Origin: Bacteroidia bacterium
GTDB taxonomy: Bacteria > Bacteroidota > Bacteroidia > JADZBD01
Direction of reading: 5' to 3'
Length of the DNA: 64,000 bases
NCBI GenBank assembly: GCA_020852255.1
Contig: JADZBD010000015.1
Span: 144,638 to 208,637 of the forward strand
Shown piece after piece: positions 1-8,766 of this stretch. Below the pieces are notes generated by a model. It was not told the origin of the DNA and ran no database searches. It was given only the letters and a program-made list of their open reading frames with translations. The number at the start of each line of letters is the position of its first letter. The first letter of the stretch is position 1. A program made the position numbers and the translations under genes.

Positions 1-1127
1 TAACCTTCAACCAAAGGTGTGACATCCGGTACGGTATTGATCACAAAACTGGAAAGTTGCTGGTCGTTGGAAGGATTGTAATCCTGAACTCCGTTCGGAA
101 TTGTAGTCCACACGGTGAACGTATGGCTTCCATCACCGGCACTCTGAGAAGGAAGAACTACGTTCGTAGTTGCGCTGGGGGCCAGATTTCCTGTCCATGG
201 CAAAGTGGTGGGAGTGTTGGCATCAATCTGCATATTGATGGTGCAGGAAGTAAGATTCACTGCACCGCTGTTGATAATAGTCACCGTGGGGGTAAAGGTT
301 CCGGAACACTGCTGAATGGGAAGGCCGGTAAGGGTGGTTACGCCCGCGTCGTTGGTCACAGGAACAGGAGCGCTGTAGGCAGCCTGGCAGACATTTTTGT
401 TTCCATCCTGCTGAATGAAAGCTACAAAGCCAACCTGACTGCGATTATAGATATATGCAGGAAGGACTACGTTGAAGCTCAGGGTCTGCGTTTGCGCGTT
501 GGTCCATGAAGAAGCCAGCGTGGTACCGTTGGCATCAGGATACATTCTGCGCATTACCCAGCTGAAATCCATTTCACCATTTGTGCCCGGAGGGGTAGAG
601 AAATTGATCTCACGCTCTACCATGGCCAGGTGCAGCTTCAGGTTACCATTAGAAGTAAACGCCTGTGCCGCGGTGATGGTAATGGTGATATAAGCAGAAT
701 CGAAATCGCTAGACATCGTGTGTACAGCGGTCAGCGAAAAAGGAGCCGAAACCGCATACTCATTGTTAATATCGGTCTGGCTCAGACAGGCCGGCGCACC
801 GGTATAAGCATTGCAATCATTCACAATCGCTGTTCCGTCCATCATACCATGCGGAACACCGGAAACGTTATAATAGGTAACGCGGGGTCCTACCCAGGTT
901 TGAGTTTGAGCATTCATCGGATCAACTCCGGGCCAGCTGGTTTGATACTTAATCGCCACCACTTTGGTGGGATTCGCATCCAGCAGTGTGTTGAAGGCGG
1001 GATTTTGAGAAGCGCAGGGTCCGCAGGATGCCTGGGTGAATTCTTCCACCAGTACCAGTCGCTGCGTTTGGGCGAAGGAGGCCCCGGCAAACAGACCGGC
1101 AATAAAGAGCGTAGATAGTTTTTTCAT
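1..1127 (-). CDS. Secreted thioredoxin-like / Omp28-related protein, partial (C-terminus beyond left edge)
   Basis: An open frame on the minus strand starts at ATG 1127 and runs without a stop off the left edge (about 375 codons visible). It opens with a signal peptide ending near AGASFAQ, followed at once by a short thioredoxin-type segment with LVEEFTQASCGPCASQNP, i.e. a CGPC redox pair around residues 35-38. The rest is beta-rich and contains a CARDB/Ig-like stretch in its visible second half. This matches the Omp28-related outer-membrane/secreted proteins of Bacteroidota, which usually end in a T9SS sorting domain; that end is not visible here. Export is inferred from the signal peptide. 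A thiol-disulfide role is possible but unproven. Plus-strand reading frames over this stretch are antisense shadows. Confidence 0.75.
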   Translation of the reverse strand, partial: MKKLSTLFIAGLFAGASFAQTQRLVLVEEFTQASCGPCASQNPAFNTLLDANPTKVVAIKYQTSWPGVDPMNAQTQTWVGPRVTYYNVSGVPHGMMDGTAIVNDCNAYTGAPACLSQTDINNEYAVSAPFSLTAVHTMSSDFDSAYITITITAAQAFTSNGNLKLHLAMVEREINFSTPPGTNGEMDFSWVMRRMYPDANGTTLASSWTNAQTQTLSFNVVLPAYIYNRSQVGFVAFIQQDGNKNVCQAAYSAPVPVTNDAGVTTLTGLPIQQCSGTFTPTVTIINSGAVNLTSCTINMQIDANTPTTLPWTGNLAPSATTNVVLPSQSAGDGSHTFTVWTTIPNGVQDYNPSNDQQLSSFVINTVPDVTPLVEG

Positions 1128-1153
1128 GTTTGGATACTTTTGATTTGAGTGAA

Positions 1154-1184
1154 TAAAGTTAACTTTTTACGGTCAGCCGGCCAA
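1154..1184 (-). promoter_or_regulatory. Putative promoter of the Omp28-like gene
   Basis: Minus strand: TTG (1184-1182), 20-base spacer, then TAACTTTA (1161-1154), one base off the Bacteroidota -7 consensus TAnnTTTG. About 26 bases lie between the box and the ATG at 1127. Confidence 0.4.
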
Positions 1185-1283
1185 GTCCGGAAAAAAACTT
1201 CCTGCTAACCCATGCAATTTCGCTCCCCGATACAGATATTTGCAACCTGAATACCCTTAAAAACGTAAACATTCAAAACGCAC

Positions 1284-1312
1284 TTTAGATCCTTTAACGT
1301 TTTATATGTTTG
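1284..1312 (+). promoter_or_regulatory. Putative promoter of the helical-repeat protein gene at 1336
   Basis: TATGTTTG at 1305-1312 fits TAnnTTTG exactly. A TTTA at 1284-1287 sits 17 bases upstream as a weak -33 element. The leader to the ATG at 1336 would be about 20 bases. Confidence 0.5.
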
Positions 1313-1335
1313 ATTTTTAGTACCTTAGAAAAATA

Positions 1336-2871
1336 ATGGCTTCGGAACAACTCTTTCTTTTGATAAAATCGCTGAATCCGGAAGAAAAGCGCCAGTTCAA
1401 ACTGTTTTCTTCAAAGTATCAGCGGGCCCGGGGGAATAACTACGTACGGTTGTTTGACGCAATCGACAAAATGGCGCACTACGATGAGCAGGAACTACGT
1501 GTTAAATTCCGGAAGGAAAAATTCGTGAAGCAGCTGCACGTAACAAAAAATTATCTCTACAACCTGATTCTGAATTCGCTGACGCTTACACATATTGAGA
1601 ATTCAACGGATGCGCCACTGGACGGAATTCTGATTCAGGCAGAAATACTCTTTAAAAAATCGTTGTATGATCCCTGCCTGAAACTGGTAGAAAAGGGAAA
1701 AGAGCTTTCCCGGAAAATGGAACGTCCCCTTTTATTCATCGAGTTCAACGCCCTGGAACACAGGATTGCGATTAAAAAATACGATGTGGATTATTTCCGC
1801 AGAATGTCGGTGGGAGGTTATTACGAAGTAGTGAATTCCCTGAATCAACTTCGCGATTTTGTGGAATTACGCCGTTTGCTGAACTCGCTGATTGTTTTGA
1901 TGGAAAAGCCTTTTGAAATGCTCTCCGACGAGGATCGGGTGAAGCTCTATGAAGAAAGCAATCATCCCATTCTGAAATCAGAACGGCCGGAGTGGATCAC
2001 CGACTGCCGCATTCTTTATTTCAATTACCGCCGGCAGTTCTATGATTATACACATGATTACAGCAAAGCTCTTCAGGTGGCAGATGAGTACGCCCAGTTT
2101 ATAATGGGACCGGAGAACGCACAAAAAACAGAATTGTTTTCCAGCATTATGTTTGCACTTTCCAATCTTGTGTCCGCACAGCTGAAAGCAGGAAAATACG
2201 CCGAAGCGGCGGCATCGCTCCAGCAGCTGCAGGAAGTGCACGCCCGCACCAGCGATCAGCGCATCATGAAGGATGAACGTTTATACCTTCTCAGGCTCAG
2301 TACGCTGATGCAGTCAAGGGCATTTGATGACGCCATCCGCTTCGCAGTAGATGCTGAAGATTTCCTGCAACGGTTCGATGAGAAAATATCCCGCCTTTTC
2401 CGTCTCGAGATCATCAGCCTGCTCTCCACTCTTTATTTTTATACCGGTCATTTTCAAAAATCGCTTCAATGGCGAAACCGCATCATTAATACCCCGGAAA
2501 AGGAAGTACACGAGGAGATTTATGAATACTCACTCCTTGCGGACCTGCTCATTCACCTGGAACTGAAGAATCACCAGTTGCTGCAGTACAAGCTCAAATC
2601 CGCTAAACGCTATTTCCAGAAGAAAAAGCAATACCATGCCCTCGAGTCTGCGGTGATAAAAGTGATTACTCAGTCGCAGTACAAGGAGGATCAGGCAATC
2701 CGGAAAATCTTCCGGGATTCGGAGGAAAGCTTCCTTAAACTAAAGCAGCAAAAAATCAATACTTCGTATTTCGACCAGTTCGACTTTACCGCCTGGGTAA
2801 AGTCAAAGGCCGAAAAGTGCCTGATCTGTGAAATCCGTCCCGGTGGAATACGTTCCTCCTCTAAAAAGTGA
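1336..2871 (+). CDS. Helical-repeat (TPR-like) cytoplasmic protein, Bacteroidota family of unknown function
   Basis: 511 residues, no signal peptide or membrane segment. The N-terminus reads LFLLIKSLNPEEKRQFKLF and is followed by a basic, aromatic helix pair (KNYLYNLILNSL near residue 75). The remaining ~400 residues are amphipathic helices in pairs, with alanine- and leucine-rich turns typical of degenerate TPRs (for example near residues 250-300). No catalytic motif is visible. A second protein of this window (29353-30765) shares the N-terminal L-I-x-x-L-x-x-x-E-[KR]-R pattern and the same helical build, so I treat them as distant paralogues. The start is fixed by the promoter-like box ending at 1312 and the lack of upstream in-frame starts. 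Function is not recognisable; a scaffold or protein-protein interaction role is only an inference. Confidence 0.7.
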   Translation: MASEQLFLLIKSLNPEEKRQFKLFSSKYQRARGNNYVRLFDAIDKMAHYDEQELRVKFRKEKFVKQLHVTKNYLYNLILNSLTLTHIENSTDAPLDGILIQAEILFKKSLYDPCLKLVEKGKELSRKMERPLLFIEFNALEHRIAIKKYDVDYFRRMSVGGYYEVVNSLNQLRDFVELRRLLNSLIVLMEKPFEMLSDEDRVKLYEESNHPILKSERPEWITDCRILYFNYRRQFYDYTHDYSKALQVADEYAQFIMGPENAQKTELFSSIMFALSNLVSAQLKAGKYAEAAASLQQLQEVHARTSDQRIMKDERLYLLRLSTLMQSRAFDDAIRFAVDAEDFLQRFDEKISRLFRLEIISLLSTLYFYTGHFQKSLQWRNRIINTPEKEVHEEIYEYSLLADLLIHLELKNHQLLQYKLKSAKRYFQKKKQYHALESAVIKVITQSQYKEDQAIRKIFRDSEESFLKLKQQKINTSYFDQFDFTAWVKSKAEKCLICEIRPGGIRSSSKK

Positions 2872-3017
2872 TCACCGCCTGTGTTCCGGTGGGGAAAAGA
2901 AAGAGAAATAGGAACATATTAGCCTGTTAATCATTAGATTAGTAGTCTGTTTTGAACTTAGTTCCTGTCAGATTCTTACACAAACGGTGATTTCACGGTG
3001 ATGCGGGGGCACAGTAA

Positions 3018-3048
3018 TTGCTTTGGGAAGAAGGATTTCATAACTTTG
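3018..3048 (+). promoter_or_regulatory. Consensus promoter of the T9SS cargo gene at 3073
   Basis: TTG (3018-3020), 20-base spacer, TAACTTTG (3041-3048): an exact match to the Bacteroidota -33/-7 pattern. It lies inside the longer reading frame that could start at 2998 and so favours ATG 3073 as the real start. Confidence 0.65.
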
Positions 3049-3072
3049 TCTCTCTACATAAAACGATTCAGC

Positions 3073-3798
3073 ATGAAGAAACTATTACTCACCCTGACTC
3101 TTGCAGGCACTGCGTTTGCGGGTATAGATGCGCAAACATCCTCTTACACTATTAAGGACGGAGCCGGAAACATAATCAACGGTCAAACCATTACGTTAAC
3201 GGATGAGCCTTCCACTCCGCTCATCACTTTTGATTTTGACGTCACTAATAACGGGAATCTTCCCAAAACCACCTATATGGAGCGCCAGGAGCTTGTGCTC
3301 ATACCCAGCACGCAGAATTATTTCTGCTGGGATGTGTGTTATCCGCCGTTTGTTAGCACCTCCACCAATGGGGTGAGCATCACGAACGGAGGAACCTATA
3401 CACTGGGCACTGTGGATTATCAGCCGCAGGGACAACTCGGCATGTCGGTGATCCGGTATGTGATTTACGATTTTCAGAATCCGAACGACTCAGCCTGGTT
3501 CATCATTAACTGGAACATTACACCTGCATCTGTAGAAGAAGAAATGAGCGGTTCCATTCTGCCCGCTTTCCCAAATCCTGCTCTTACGCATACTACAATA
3601 AATTACGAACTGCAAGGCCGGAATGGTTATCTGAACATTTGCAATATGCTGGGCGAAATTGTGAAGGTGATTCCCGTAAGCAGCGGAAAGAATTCAGTAA
3701 CGCTGGACGTAACGGAACTGAAGAGCGGTATTTACTTTTATTCTCTGGTAGCTGAGCATAAGATTCTCGCTACCCGGAAATTCACGGTTTCCCGCTGA
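3073..3798 (+). CDS. Small T9SS type A sorting-domain protein, secreted, unknown function
   Basis: 241 residues from ATG 3073 (MKKLLLTLTLAG, signal peptide ending near DAQ at about residue 20). The in-frame ATG at 2998 is rejected because a consensus promoter occupies 3018-3048. The body (about 25-155) is a beta-rich domain with WDVCYPPF near the middle and no recognised enzyme motif. The last ~75 residues form a type A T9SS sorting domain: FPNPALTHTTINYEL, then NICNMLGEIV and a closing LKSGIYFYSL plus basic end KFTVSR. The protein is therefore expected to cross the inner membrane by Sec and the outer membrane by T9SS, ending on the surface or free. A strong hairpin terminator follows 14 bases after the stop. 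Confidence 0.8.
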   Translation: MKKLLLTLTLAGTAFAGIDAQTSSYTIKDGAGNIINGQTITLTDEPSTPLITFDFDVTNNGNLPKTTYMERQELVLIPSTQNYFCWDVCYPPFVSTSTNGVSITNGGTYTLGTVDYQPQGQLGMSVIRYVIYDFQNPNDSAWFIINWNITPASVEEEMSGSILPAFPNPALTHTTINYELQGRNGYLNICNMLGEIVKVIPVSSGKNSVTLDVTELKSGIYFYSLVAEHKILATRKFTVSR

Positions 3799-3811
3799 TT
3801 ATTTCTAAACT

Positions 3812-3847
3812 CAAAAAAAACCCGCTTCTTCCGGAGCGGGTTTTTTT
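3812..3847. terminator. Bidirectional intrinsic terminator
   Basis: Stem AACCCGCT / AGCGGGTT with an 8-base loop, flanked by an A-run on the left and a T-run on the right. It can serve both the plus-strand cargo gene ending at 3798 and the convergent acyl-CoA dehydrogenase gene ending at 3864. Confidence 0.85.
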
Positions 3848-3863
3848 ATGCATTGAACATTTT

Positions 3864-5039
3864 TCAGAAGGCGGAGATTCCGGTCACATCGTAGCCGGTG
3901 ATAAGGAGGTGAATGTCGTGCGTACCTTCGTAGGTAATCACGGATTCCAGGTTCATCATATGCCGCATGATAGGATATTCACCCGTAATACCCATTGCGC
4001 CGTGGATCTGTCGCGCTTCACGGGCGATCTGCAAGGCCATGTTCACATTGTTTCGCTTGGCCATAGAGATCTGCTGCGGCGTGGCACGGTGTTCATTCTT
4101 AAGCACTCCAAGCCTCCAGGTTAGCAATTGTGCTTTGGTGATCTCGGTAAGCATTTCAGCAAGTTTTTTCTGAGTGAGCTGAAAAGATGCGATGGGCTTA
4201 TCAAACTGAATGCGCTGTTTGGAATATCGCAAAGCAGAATCATAGCAATCCAGGGCCGCACCAATGGCTCCCCATGCGATTCCGAAGCGGGCAGAATTGA
4301 GACAGTTCAGCGGGCCTTTAAGGCCTTTGATATCCGGGAAAATACTGGTCTTGGGTACCTTTACATTATCAAACACCAGTTCCCCTGTGGCGCTGGCCCG
4401 CAGACTCCATTTATTGTGTGTTTCAGGAGTAGAAAACCCTTCCATTCCACGTTCCACAACCAATCCGCGGATATCTCCCTTTTCATCTTTTGCCCAAACC
4501 ACGGCAATATCAGCGAAAGGAGCATTGGATATCCACATTTTAGAACCATTGAGCAGGTAGTGATCCCCTTTGTCTTTTATGTTGGTTAGCATTCCATTGG
4601 GATTGGATCCGTGATCCGGTTCGGTAAGTCCGAAGCATCCCATAATCTCACCGGAAGCCAGGCGGGGCAGATATTTCCTCTTCTGCTCTTCACTTCCATA
4701 TGTATAGATGGGAAACATGACCAGTGAACTCTGAACCGAGGCGGTGGATCTCAAACCGCTGTCGCCCCGTTCCAGTTCCTGCATGATCAATCCGTAGGAG
4801 ATTTGATCCATCCCTGCACCTCCGTACTCCGCGGGAATATAGGGGCCGAACGCACCGATGGATGCCAGTCCTTTGATCCACTGCTTTGGAAACTGCGCTT
4901 TCTGACAGTATTCTTCCACCACCGGACTCACTTCCTTTTTTACCCAGGCCCGTGAAGAATCACGGATCAGTTTATGTTCTTCGCTGAGTAATTCATCCAT
5001 TAAGTAATAGTCGTGATGCTGATAAAGATCCTTGCTCAT
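3864..5039 (-). CDS. gcdH: Acyl-CoA dehydrogenase, glutaryl-CoA dehydrogenase type
   Basis: 391 residues, the usual length. It should oxidise glutaryl-CoA (and decarboxylate it to crotonyl-CoA) with FAD, in lysine/tryptophan breakdown. Visible family features are SVQSSLVMFPIYTYGSEEQK near residues 100-120, the FAD/substrate stretch CFGLTEPDHGSNP near 135-147, KMWISNA, and the C-terminal YEGTHDIHLLITG carrying the expected catalytic base Glu371, as in the glutaryl-CoA dehydrogenase branch (YEGTHDIHALILG in characterised members). The end VTGISAF is also typical of that branch. Monocistronic, with its own terminator. Assignment to the general family is certain; substrate is inferred from these branch motifs. 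Confidence 0.88.
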   Translation of the reverse strand: MSKDLYQHHDYYLMDELLSEEHKLIRDSSRAWVKKEVSPVVEEYCQKAQFPKQWIKGLASIGAFGPYIPAEYGGAGMDQISYGLIMQELERGDSGLRSTASVQSSLVMFPIYTYGSEEQKRKYLPRLASGEIMGCFGLTEPDHGSNPNGMLTNIKDKGDHYLLNGSKMWISNAPFADIAVVWAKDEKGDIRGLVVERGMEGFSTPETHNKWSLRASATGELVFDNVKVPKTSIFPDIKGLKGPLNCLNSARFGIAWGAIGAALDCYDSALRYSKQRIQFDKPIASFQLTQKKLAEMLTEITKAQLLTWRLGVLKNEHRATPQQISMAKRNNVNMALQIAREARQIHGAMGITGEYPIMRHMMNLESVITYEGTHDIHLLITGYDVTGISAF

Positions 5040-5058
5040 AGGGTGATTATTTGACGGC

Positions 5059-5066
5059 CAAAAGTA
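5059..5066 (-). promoter_or_regulatory. Putative -7 element for the acyl-CoA dehydrogenase gene
   Basis: Minus-strand TACTTTTG fits TAnnTTTG and lies 19 bases before the ATG at 5039. No clear -33 TTG is seen at the right distance. Confidence 0.4.
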
Positions 5067-5195
5067 GGAAAAAACAGGAGGTTTTTCTTACTTTGTGAGT
5101 TGAAAATCAACCCGTCTGACGAGGCTCATATTTTTAAAGGTATCGCCGGCCCTCGGTATGGTTTTTGAAAACACACCGGAAGCCCGGACATTGTC

Positions 5196-5750
5196 ATGAA
5201 ACACACCTTTTTCTTTTTACCGGCTTTGCTTCTCTGCATCGGTTTTCTCCGCGCTCAGATATATACAGGTAAAACCACCGAGATTACTTTTTTCTCCTCG
5301 GCTCCGCTGGAGAATATTACCGCAGTAAATAAAGTGGCCAGGCCCCTGGTGAACACAAAAACAGGTGACGTGCAGATTAAGGTTCCGGTGAGAGGATTCA
5401 TCTTTGAAAAGCCCCTCATGCAGGAGCATTTCAATGAGAATTACATGGAAACCGATAAATTTCCCGACGCCACTTTCAAAGGGAAACTGGAGGAAAATAT
5501 TGATTGGGCCAAAGACGGCACCTACAAGGTGAGCATTAAAGGAACGCTGACGGTGCACGGGGTTGAAAAAGAAAGAACACTGCCGGCCGTGGTAACCATT
5601 AAGGACGGGATCATACAGGTTGAATGTAAATTTGACATTGTGCTCAAGGATCACTCTATTACCGTACCGGAGCTGGTATTTCAGAAGATCGCGGAGAAAG
5701 TGGAAGTGACCATAAAAAGTACACTTCAGGAGTACCATAAAAAACAATAA
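5196..5750 (+). CDS. YceI family periplasmic protein
   Basis: 184 residues with a signal peptide (MKHTFFFLPALLLCIGFLRAQ). The mature part is the YceI lipocalin-like fold: ITFFSSAPLENITAVNK near the start, then the KFPDATFKGKL strand pair, GTLTVHGVEKERTLP (the conserved L-T-[VL]-H-G-x-[ST/E] motif of YceI) and a C-terminal FDIVLKDHSITVP. YceI proteins bind polyisoprenoid/lipid-like ligands in the periplasm; which ligand is not visible here. Only 13 bases separate the stop from the following DUF5777 gene, so the two are probably cotranscribed, a pairing that recurs in Bacteroidota and points to a shared envelope role. Confidence 0.85.
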   Translation: MKHTFFFLPALLLCIGFLRAQIYTGKTTEITFFSSAPLENITAVNKVARPLVNTKTGDVQIKVPVRGFIFEKPLMQEHFNENYMETDKFPDATFKGKLEENIDWAKDGTYKVSIKGTLTVHGVEKERTLPAVVTIKDGIIQVECKFDIVLKDHSITVPELVFQKIAEKVEVTIKSTLQEYHKKQ

Positions 5751-5762
5751 ACGCGCAACATT

Positions 5763-6695
5763 ATGCGACCATACATCCTGCTTCTGTTCACTCTCACCGC
5801 ATTCCGGCTGGCCGGGCAGGACGATCTGGAAAAAATGATGCAGGAGCTGGATACCACACCTGACGCAAAAGTTTTCGCCACTTTTAAAGCAACGAAAATC
5901 ATCAACGCCCAGTCAACCGAAACCGTAAAGAAGGGTACACTGGACTTTTGTGTTACGCACCGTTTCGGGAATATAGGAACCGGCAGCGGAGGCGGCGGTC
6001 ACACCCTGTACGGGTTCGATGAATCCAGTGATATCAGGCTTTCTTTTGATTACGGAATAACCCCCACCCTGTCAGCTGGATTTGCCCGAAGTAAGCGGAG
6101 AGAAAATCTGGATGCTACCTTGAAATGGAGATTCCTGGAACAAACCCAGCACGACATTCCGCTGAGTCTGTGCCTGTTCGCCAACGCCGCCTTTTCTCCC
6201 ATGAAAGCCGGCCAGTTTTATATCGGCGTGCATGACTCATTTGAAAGGAAGCTCAGTCACCGCATGGTATTTACCTCCCAGCTGATTATTGCGCGCAAGT
6301 TCAGTTCCCGTCTTTCTCTGGAATTGATTGGCAGTTATACGCACCGTAATTTCATACGTGAATCCTATAATTCCAATAATGTAGCGGATGTGAACGGTGT
6401 GCCGGCGGCCGGCATCGCCGGAAGGTTTAAACTTTCGAGAAGAACATCCGTTGTTTTTGATTATTTCTATCCCCTTTCCGCTTATTACAAAGGAAGAGAT
6501 TTTACGGAGCACCCTCTCTCCATCGGCCTGGAAATAGAAACAGGAGGCCATGTGTTTCACCTGAACTTCACCAATGCCTCGGGCATTCTGGAATCCTATT
6601 TTATTCCGAATACGAGTGACGACTGGCTCGAGGGAGGATTTAAATTCGGATTCAATATATCCAGGGTATTCACCATTGTGAAACCCAAAATGTGA
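5763..6695 (+). CDS. DUF5777 family outer-membrane beta-barrel protein
   Basis: 310 residues. The signal peptide ends near LAGQ (residue ~19). After a short helical part (DDLEKMMQELD) comes the conserved KVFATFKATKIINAQSTE stretch, then GTLDFCVTHRFGNIG and a glycine-rich turn GSGGGGHTLYGFDESSDIRLSFDYG, hallmarks of DUF5777. The remainder alternates short aromatic strands, consistent with an outer-membrane barrel. No enzyme motif. It follows yceI closely and its stop overlaps the next gene's start region (ATGTGATG), so the three genes form one transcription unit with the membrane protein downstream. Function is unknown. Confidence 0.8.
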   Translation: MRPYILLLFTLTAFRLAGQDDLEKMMQELDTTPDAKVFATFKATKIINAQSTETVKKGTLDFCVTHRFGNIGTGSGGGGHTLYGFDESSDIRLSFDYGITPTLSAGFARSKRRENLDATLKWRFLEQTQHDIPLSLCLFANAAFSPMKAGQFYIGVHDSFERKLSHRMVFTSQLIIARKFSSRLSLELIGSYTHRNFIRESYNSNNVADVNGVPAAGIAGRFKLSRRTSVVFDYFYPLSAYYKGRDFTEHPLSIGLEIETGGHVFHLNFTNASGILESYFIPNTSDDWLEGGFKFGFNISRVFTIVKPKM

Positions 6696-7591
6696 TGCAG
6701 GACTCCACGGCGCTTGGGCCTGTAGAATCCGACACGCTGATCTGGGAATCGGTTGCCTTGCGGAAATTCCGGAAAGATTCCACGCTGGCGCGCAAGAAAT
6801 GTGATTCTTTGTTCGCAGCATCCGGAATGAAGGAATTCTGTCCCGCCGGAACAACTCCAAATTCTGTGACCTATGAGATAGCACCCTCTCTTTTCGCTGC
6901 ACACGCATTACGGCCGGACCATTTCGGAACGGTAAAACACGCCGACCGGGGTGAAGGATGGCTCAGCGGAATCCTTCTGACGATACTTCTTCTGGCGGCC
7001 ATTCTGAACTGGCGGTATTTCAATCGTGTGAAAACCCTTGCAGACGCATTTGTTCTCAACCGCTTCGTAAGTCAGCTTGTTAGGGAAGAGAATGTTTTTC
7101 TCAACCGGGTGAATCTTCTGCTCAGCCTGCTTTATCTTCTTACCGCAGGTGCTTTTGCGCAAATCAGCCTGGGAGTGCTAGGCATAGATCTGTTTCCCGG
7201 TATGGCACCCGGCCTGCTCTTTATGCTCCTCTGCGGCGGGCTGGTAGCGGGCTTTTCCATTAAAATGTTGATCATTATGACCAGCGGATTTATCTTCGAT
7301 CAGCCACGTGCCGCAACAGAATATACCTTTTCTATCTTTCTCTATAACCAGATGGCAGCGCTGCTTCTCATTCCCATCCTGGCCGGTCTTCTCTATATCT
7401 CCGCCATTGATCCATATGTGTTGGTGATTACCGGGATAGGACTCCTTACCGCATTTTACCTTTTCCGGCTCTTCCGGGTGGTCTCCGGAAGTTTAGCCAC
7501 ACCTACCGTTTCCGGATATTATCTCTTTTTGTATCTTTGCACCCTTGAAATTTTACCCGCCGCTATGGCTGTTAAGTTTATAGTGGGGTGA
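6695..7591 (+). CDS. DUF4271 membrane protein
   Basis: About 298 residues from ATG 6695, which shares one base with the preceding stop (TGATG); a GTG at 6692 would add one residue. The first ~85 residues are polar. The C-terminal two thirds carry about six hydrophobic segments (for example LSGILLTILLLAAIL, VNLLLSLLYLLTAGAF, LLFMLLCGGLVAGF, LLLIPILAGLLYIS). This is the layout of DUF4271 proteins, which in Bacteroidota lie directly ahead of a uroporphyrinogen-III synthase gene, as here. Inner-membrane location is inferred; the biochemical role is not known. Confidence 0.8.
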   Translation: MQDSTALGPVESDTLIWESVALRKFRKDSTLARKKCDSLFAASGMKEFCPAGTTPNSVTYEIAPSLFAAHALRPDHFGTVKHADRGEGWLSGILLTILLLAAILNWRYFNRVKTLADAFVLNRFVSQLVREENVFLNRVNLLLSLLYLLTAGAFAQISLGVLGIDLFPGMAPGLLFMLLCGGLVAGFSIKMLIIMTSGFIFDQPRAATEYTFSIFLYNQMAALLLIPILAGLLYISAIDPYVLVITGIGLLTAFYLFRLFRVVSGSLATPTVSGYYLFLYLCTLEILPAAMAVKFIVG

Positions 7592-7615
7592 TTTTCAGGC
7601 ATAAGCAAAGGCTGA

Positions 7616-8383
7616 ATGGCTAAAAAAGAAGAGCTGGTTAAGATCAAGAGTATCCTGGTCACCCAACCGAAGCCAGAAGGGGATAAATCTCCTTATTTCG
7701 ACCTCCAGAAAAAGTTCAATTTAAAAGTGGATTTCCGCCCTTTCATACATGTGGAAGGAGTTCCTGCAAAGGATTTCAGAACGCAGAAAGTAAATATCCT
7801 TGATCACACGGCGGTGATCATGACCAGCCGCAACGCAGTGGATCACTTTTTCCGTATGTGCAACGAATTGCGTTTAGCAGTGCCGGAAACGATGAAATAC
7901 TTCTGTATATCCGAGTCTACCGCATACTACCTTCAAAAATATGTACTCTTCCGCAAGCGGAAGATCTTTCACGGAAAGCAGACTTTTCTGGATCTCATTG
8001 ATATCATAAAAAAGCACAAGGAGGAAAAGTTTCTCCTTCCCTGTTCGGATATTTACAAGGATGAAATTCCCGAGGTACTGGATCAACATGGCATCCAGTA
8101 TACCAAAGCCATCATCTACCGGACGGTTTGCAGCGATCTTTCAGATCTGGCCAATGTTAACTACGACTGCCTGGTCTTCTTCTCCCCTTCCGGGATCACA
8201 TCGTTGCTGAAAAACTTCCCGAAGTTCAGGCAAAATAAAACCCTGATTGCCGCGTTTGGCGCCACCACTTCAAAGGCCGTAGAAGACGCGGGGTTGCGAC
8301 TGGATATTCATGCCCCTCAGCCGCAAAGTCCTTCCATGACAATGGCTCTGGAACAATACATCAAGAAAGCGGGTAAACGATAG
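7616..8383 (+). CDS. hemD: Uroporphyrinogen-III synthase family protein
   Basis: 255 residues, cytoplasmic. The enzyme cyclises hydroxymethylbilane with inversion of ring D to uroporphyrinogen III for haem and sirohaem. The sequence has the two-lobed HemD pattern: ILVTQPKPE at the start, VIMTSRNAVDHFF (the conserved T-S-x-N-A motif near residue 70), YYLQKY, FLLPCSDI, IYRTVCSD near 165, and the second-lobe FFSPSGITSLLKNF and AAFGATTSKAVEDAG motifs. HemD is poorly conserved in general, so the call rests on these motifs in order and on the DUF4271-hemD-rnpA neighbourhood. It starts 25 bases after DUF4271; a TATCTTTG box at 7532-7539 inside that gene could give an extra promoter. Confidence 0.85.
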   Translation: MAKKEELVKIKSILVTQPKPEGDKSPYFDLQKKFNLKVDFRPFIHVEGVPAKDFRTQKVNILDHTAVIMTSRNAVDHFFRMCNELRLAVPETMKYFCISESTAYYLQKYVLFRKRKIFHGKQTFLDLIDIIKKHKEEKFLLPCSDIYKDEIPEVLDQHGIQYTKAIIYRTVCSDLSDLANVNYDCLVFFSPSGITSLLKNFPKFRQNKTLIAAFGATTSKAVEDAGLRLDIHAPQPQSPSMTMALEQYIKKAGKR

Positions 8384-8406
8384 TCCTGATTTTGCTACCT
8401 TTAAAG

Positions 8407-8766
8407 GTGCGGCAAACCTTTCCCAAAAAAGAACGGCTCTACAGCAGGAAACTTCTGGAATCTCTGGTGCAGAACGGTAACATTTTAAACCAGTATCCGT
8501 TACACATTAAGTGGATGGAAGCCGATCTGAAGGAAAAGGTAAAGGCCAGGGTAGCCTTTGCGGTGCCGAAAAGAAGTTTTAAAAAAGCCGTGGACCGCAA
8601 CAGGCTAAAAAGAAGAATGCGGGAAGCGTGGAGAAGAAACAAGCAGGGGCTCAGCCTTAGCGGGATCGCCCTCTTACTCGTTTATACCGCACGGAAGGAA
8701 GAAACCTATGAAGTGATTGAACGAAGCATGAAAGGATGGATGTTAAAAATTGCTAAGAAGTCGTGA
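8407..8766 (+). CDS. rnpA: Ribonuclease P protein component
   Basis: About 119 residues from GTG 8407, giving the family-typical start [19 protein letters not shown]; an in-frame TTG at 8392 would add five residues. This small basic protein assists the RNase P RNA in maturing tRNA 5' ends. The signature RNR box is present as [19 protein letters not shown] near residues 58-76, preceded by [10 protein letters not shown]. Its length is normal. It lies 23 bases after hemD and overlaps yidD by four bases, the rnpA-yidD order seen in many bacteria; rpmH is not next to it here. Confidence 0.9.
   Translation: MRQTFPKKERLYSRKLLESLVQNGNILNQYPLHIKWMEADLKEKVKARVAFAVPKRSFKKAVDRNRLKRRMREAWRRNKQGLSLSGIALLLVYTARKEETYEVIERSMKGWMLKIAKKS

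Noticed and set aside
57..1118. Several plus-strand frames at the left edge
   Set aside because: They are antisense to the open minus-strand frame of the secreted thioredoxin-like protein, which has a signal peptide and CGPC motif.
2998..3072. Upstream ATG extension of the small T9SS cargo protein
   Set aside because: A consensus TTG-N20-TAACTTTG promoter occupies 3018-3048, and the signal peptide begins naturally at 3073.
7532..7539. TATCTTTG box inside the DUF4271 gene as a hemD promoter
   Set aside because: It matches the consensus but lies in coding sequence 77 bases before hemD in a closely spaced operon, so I mention it only under hemD.
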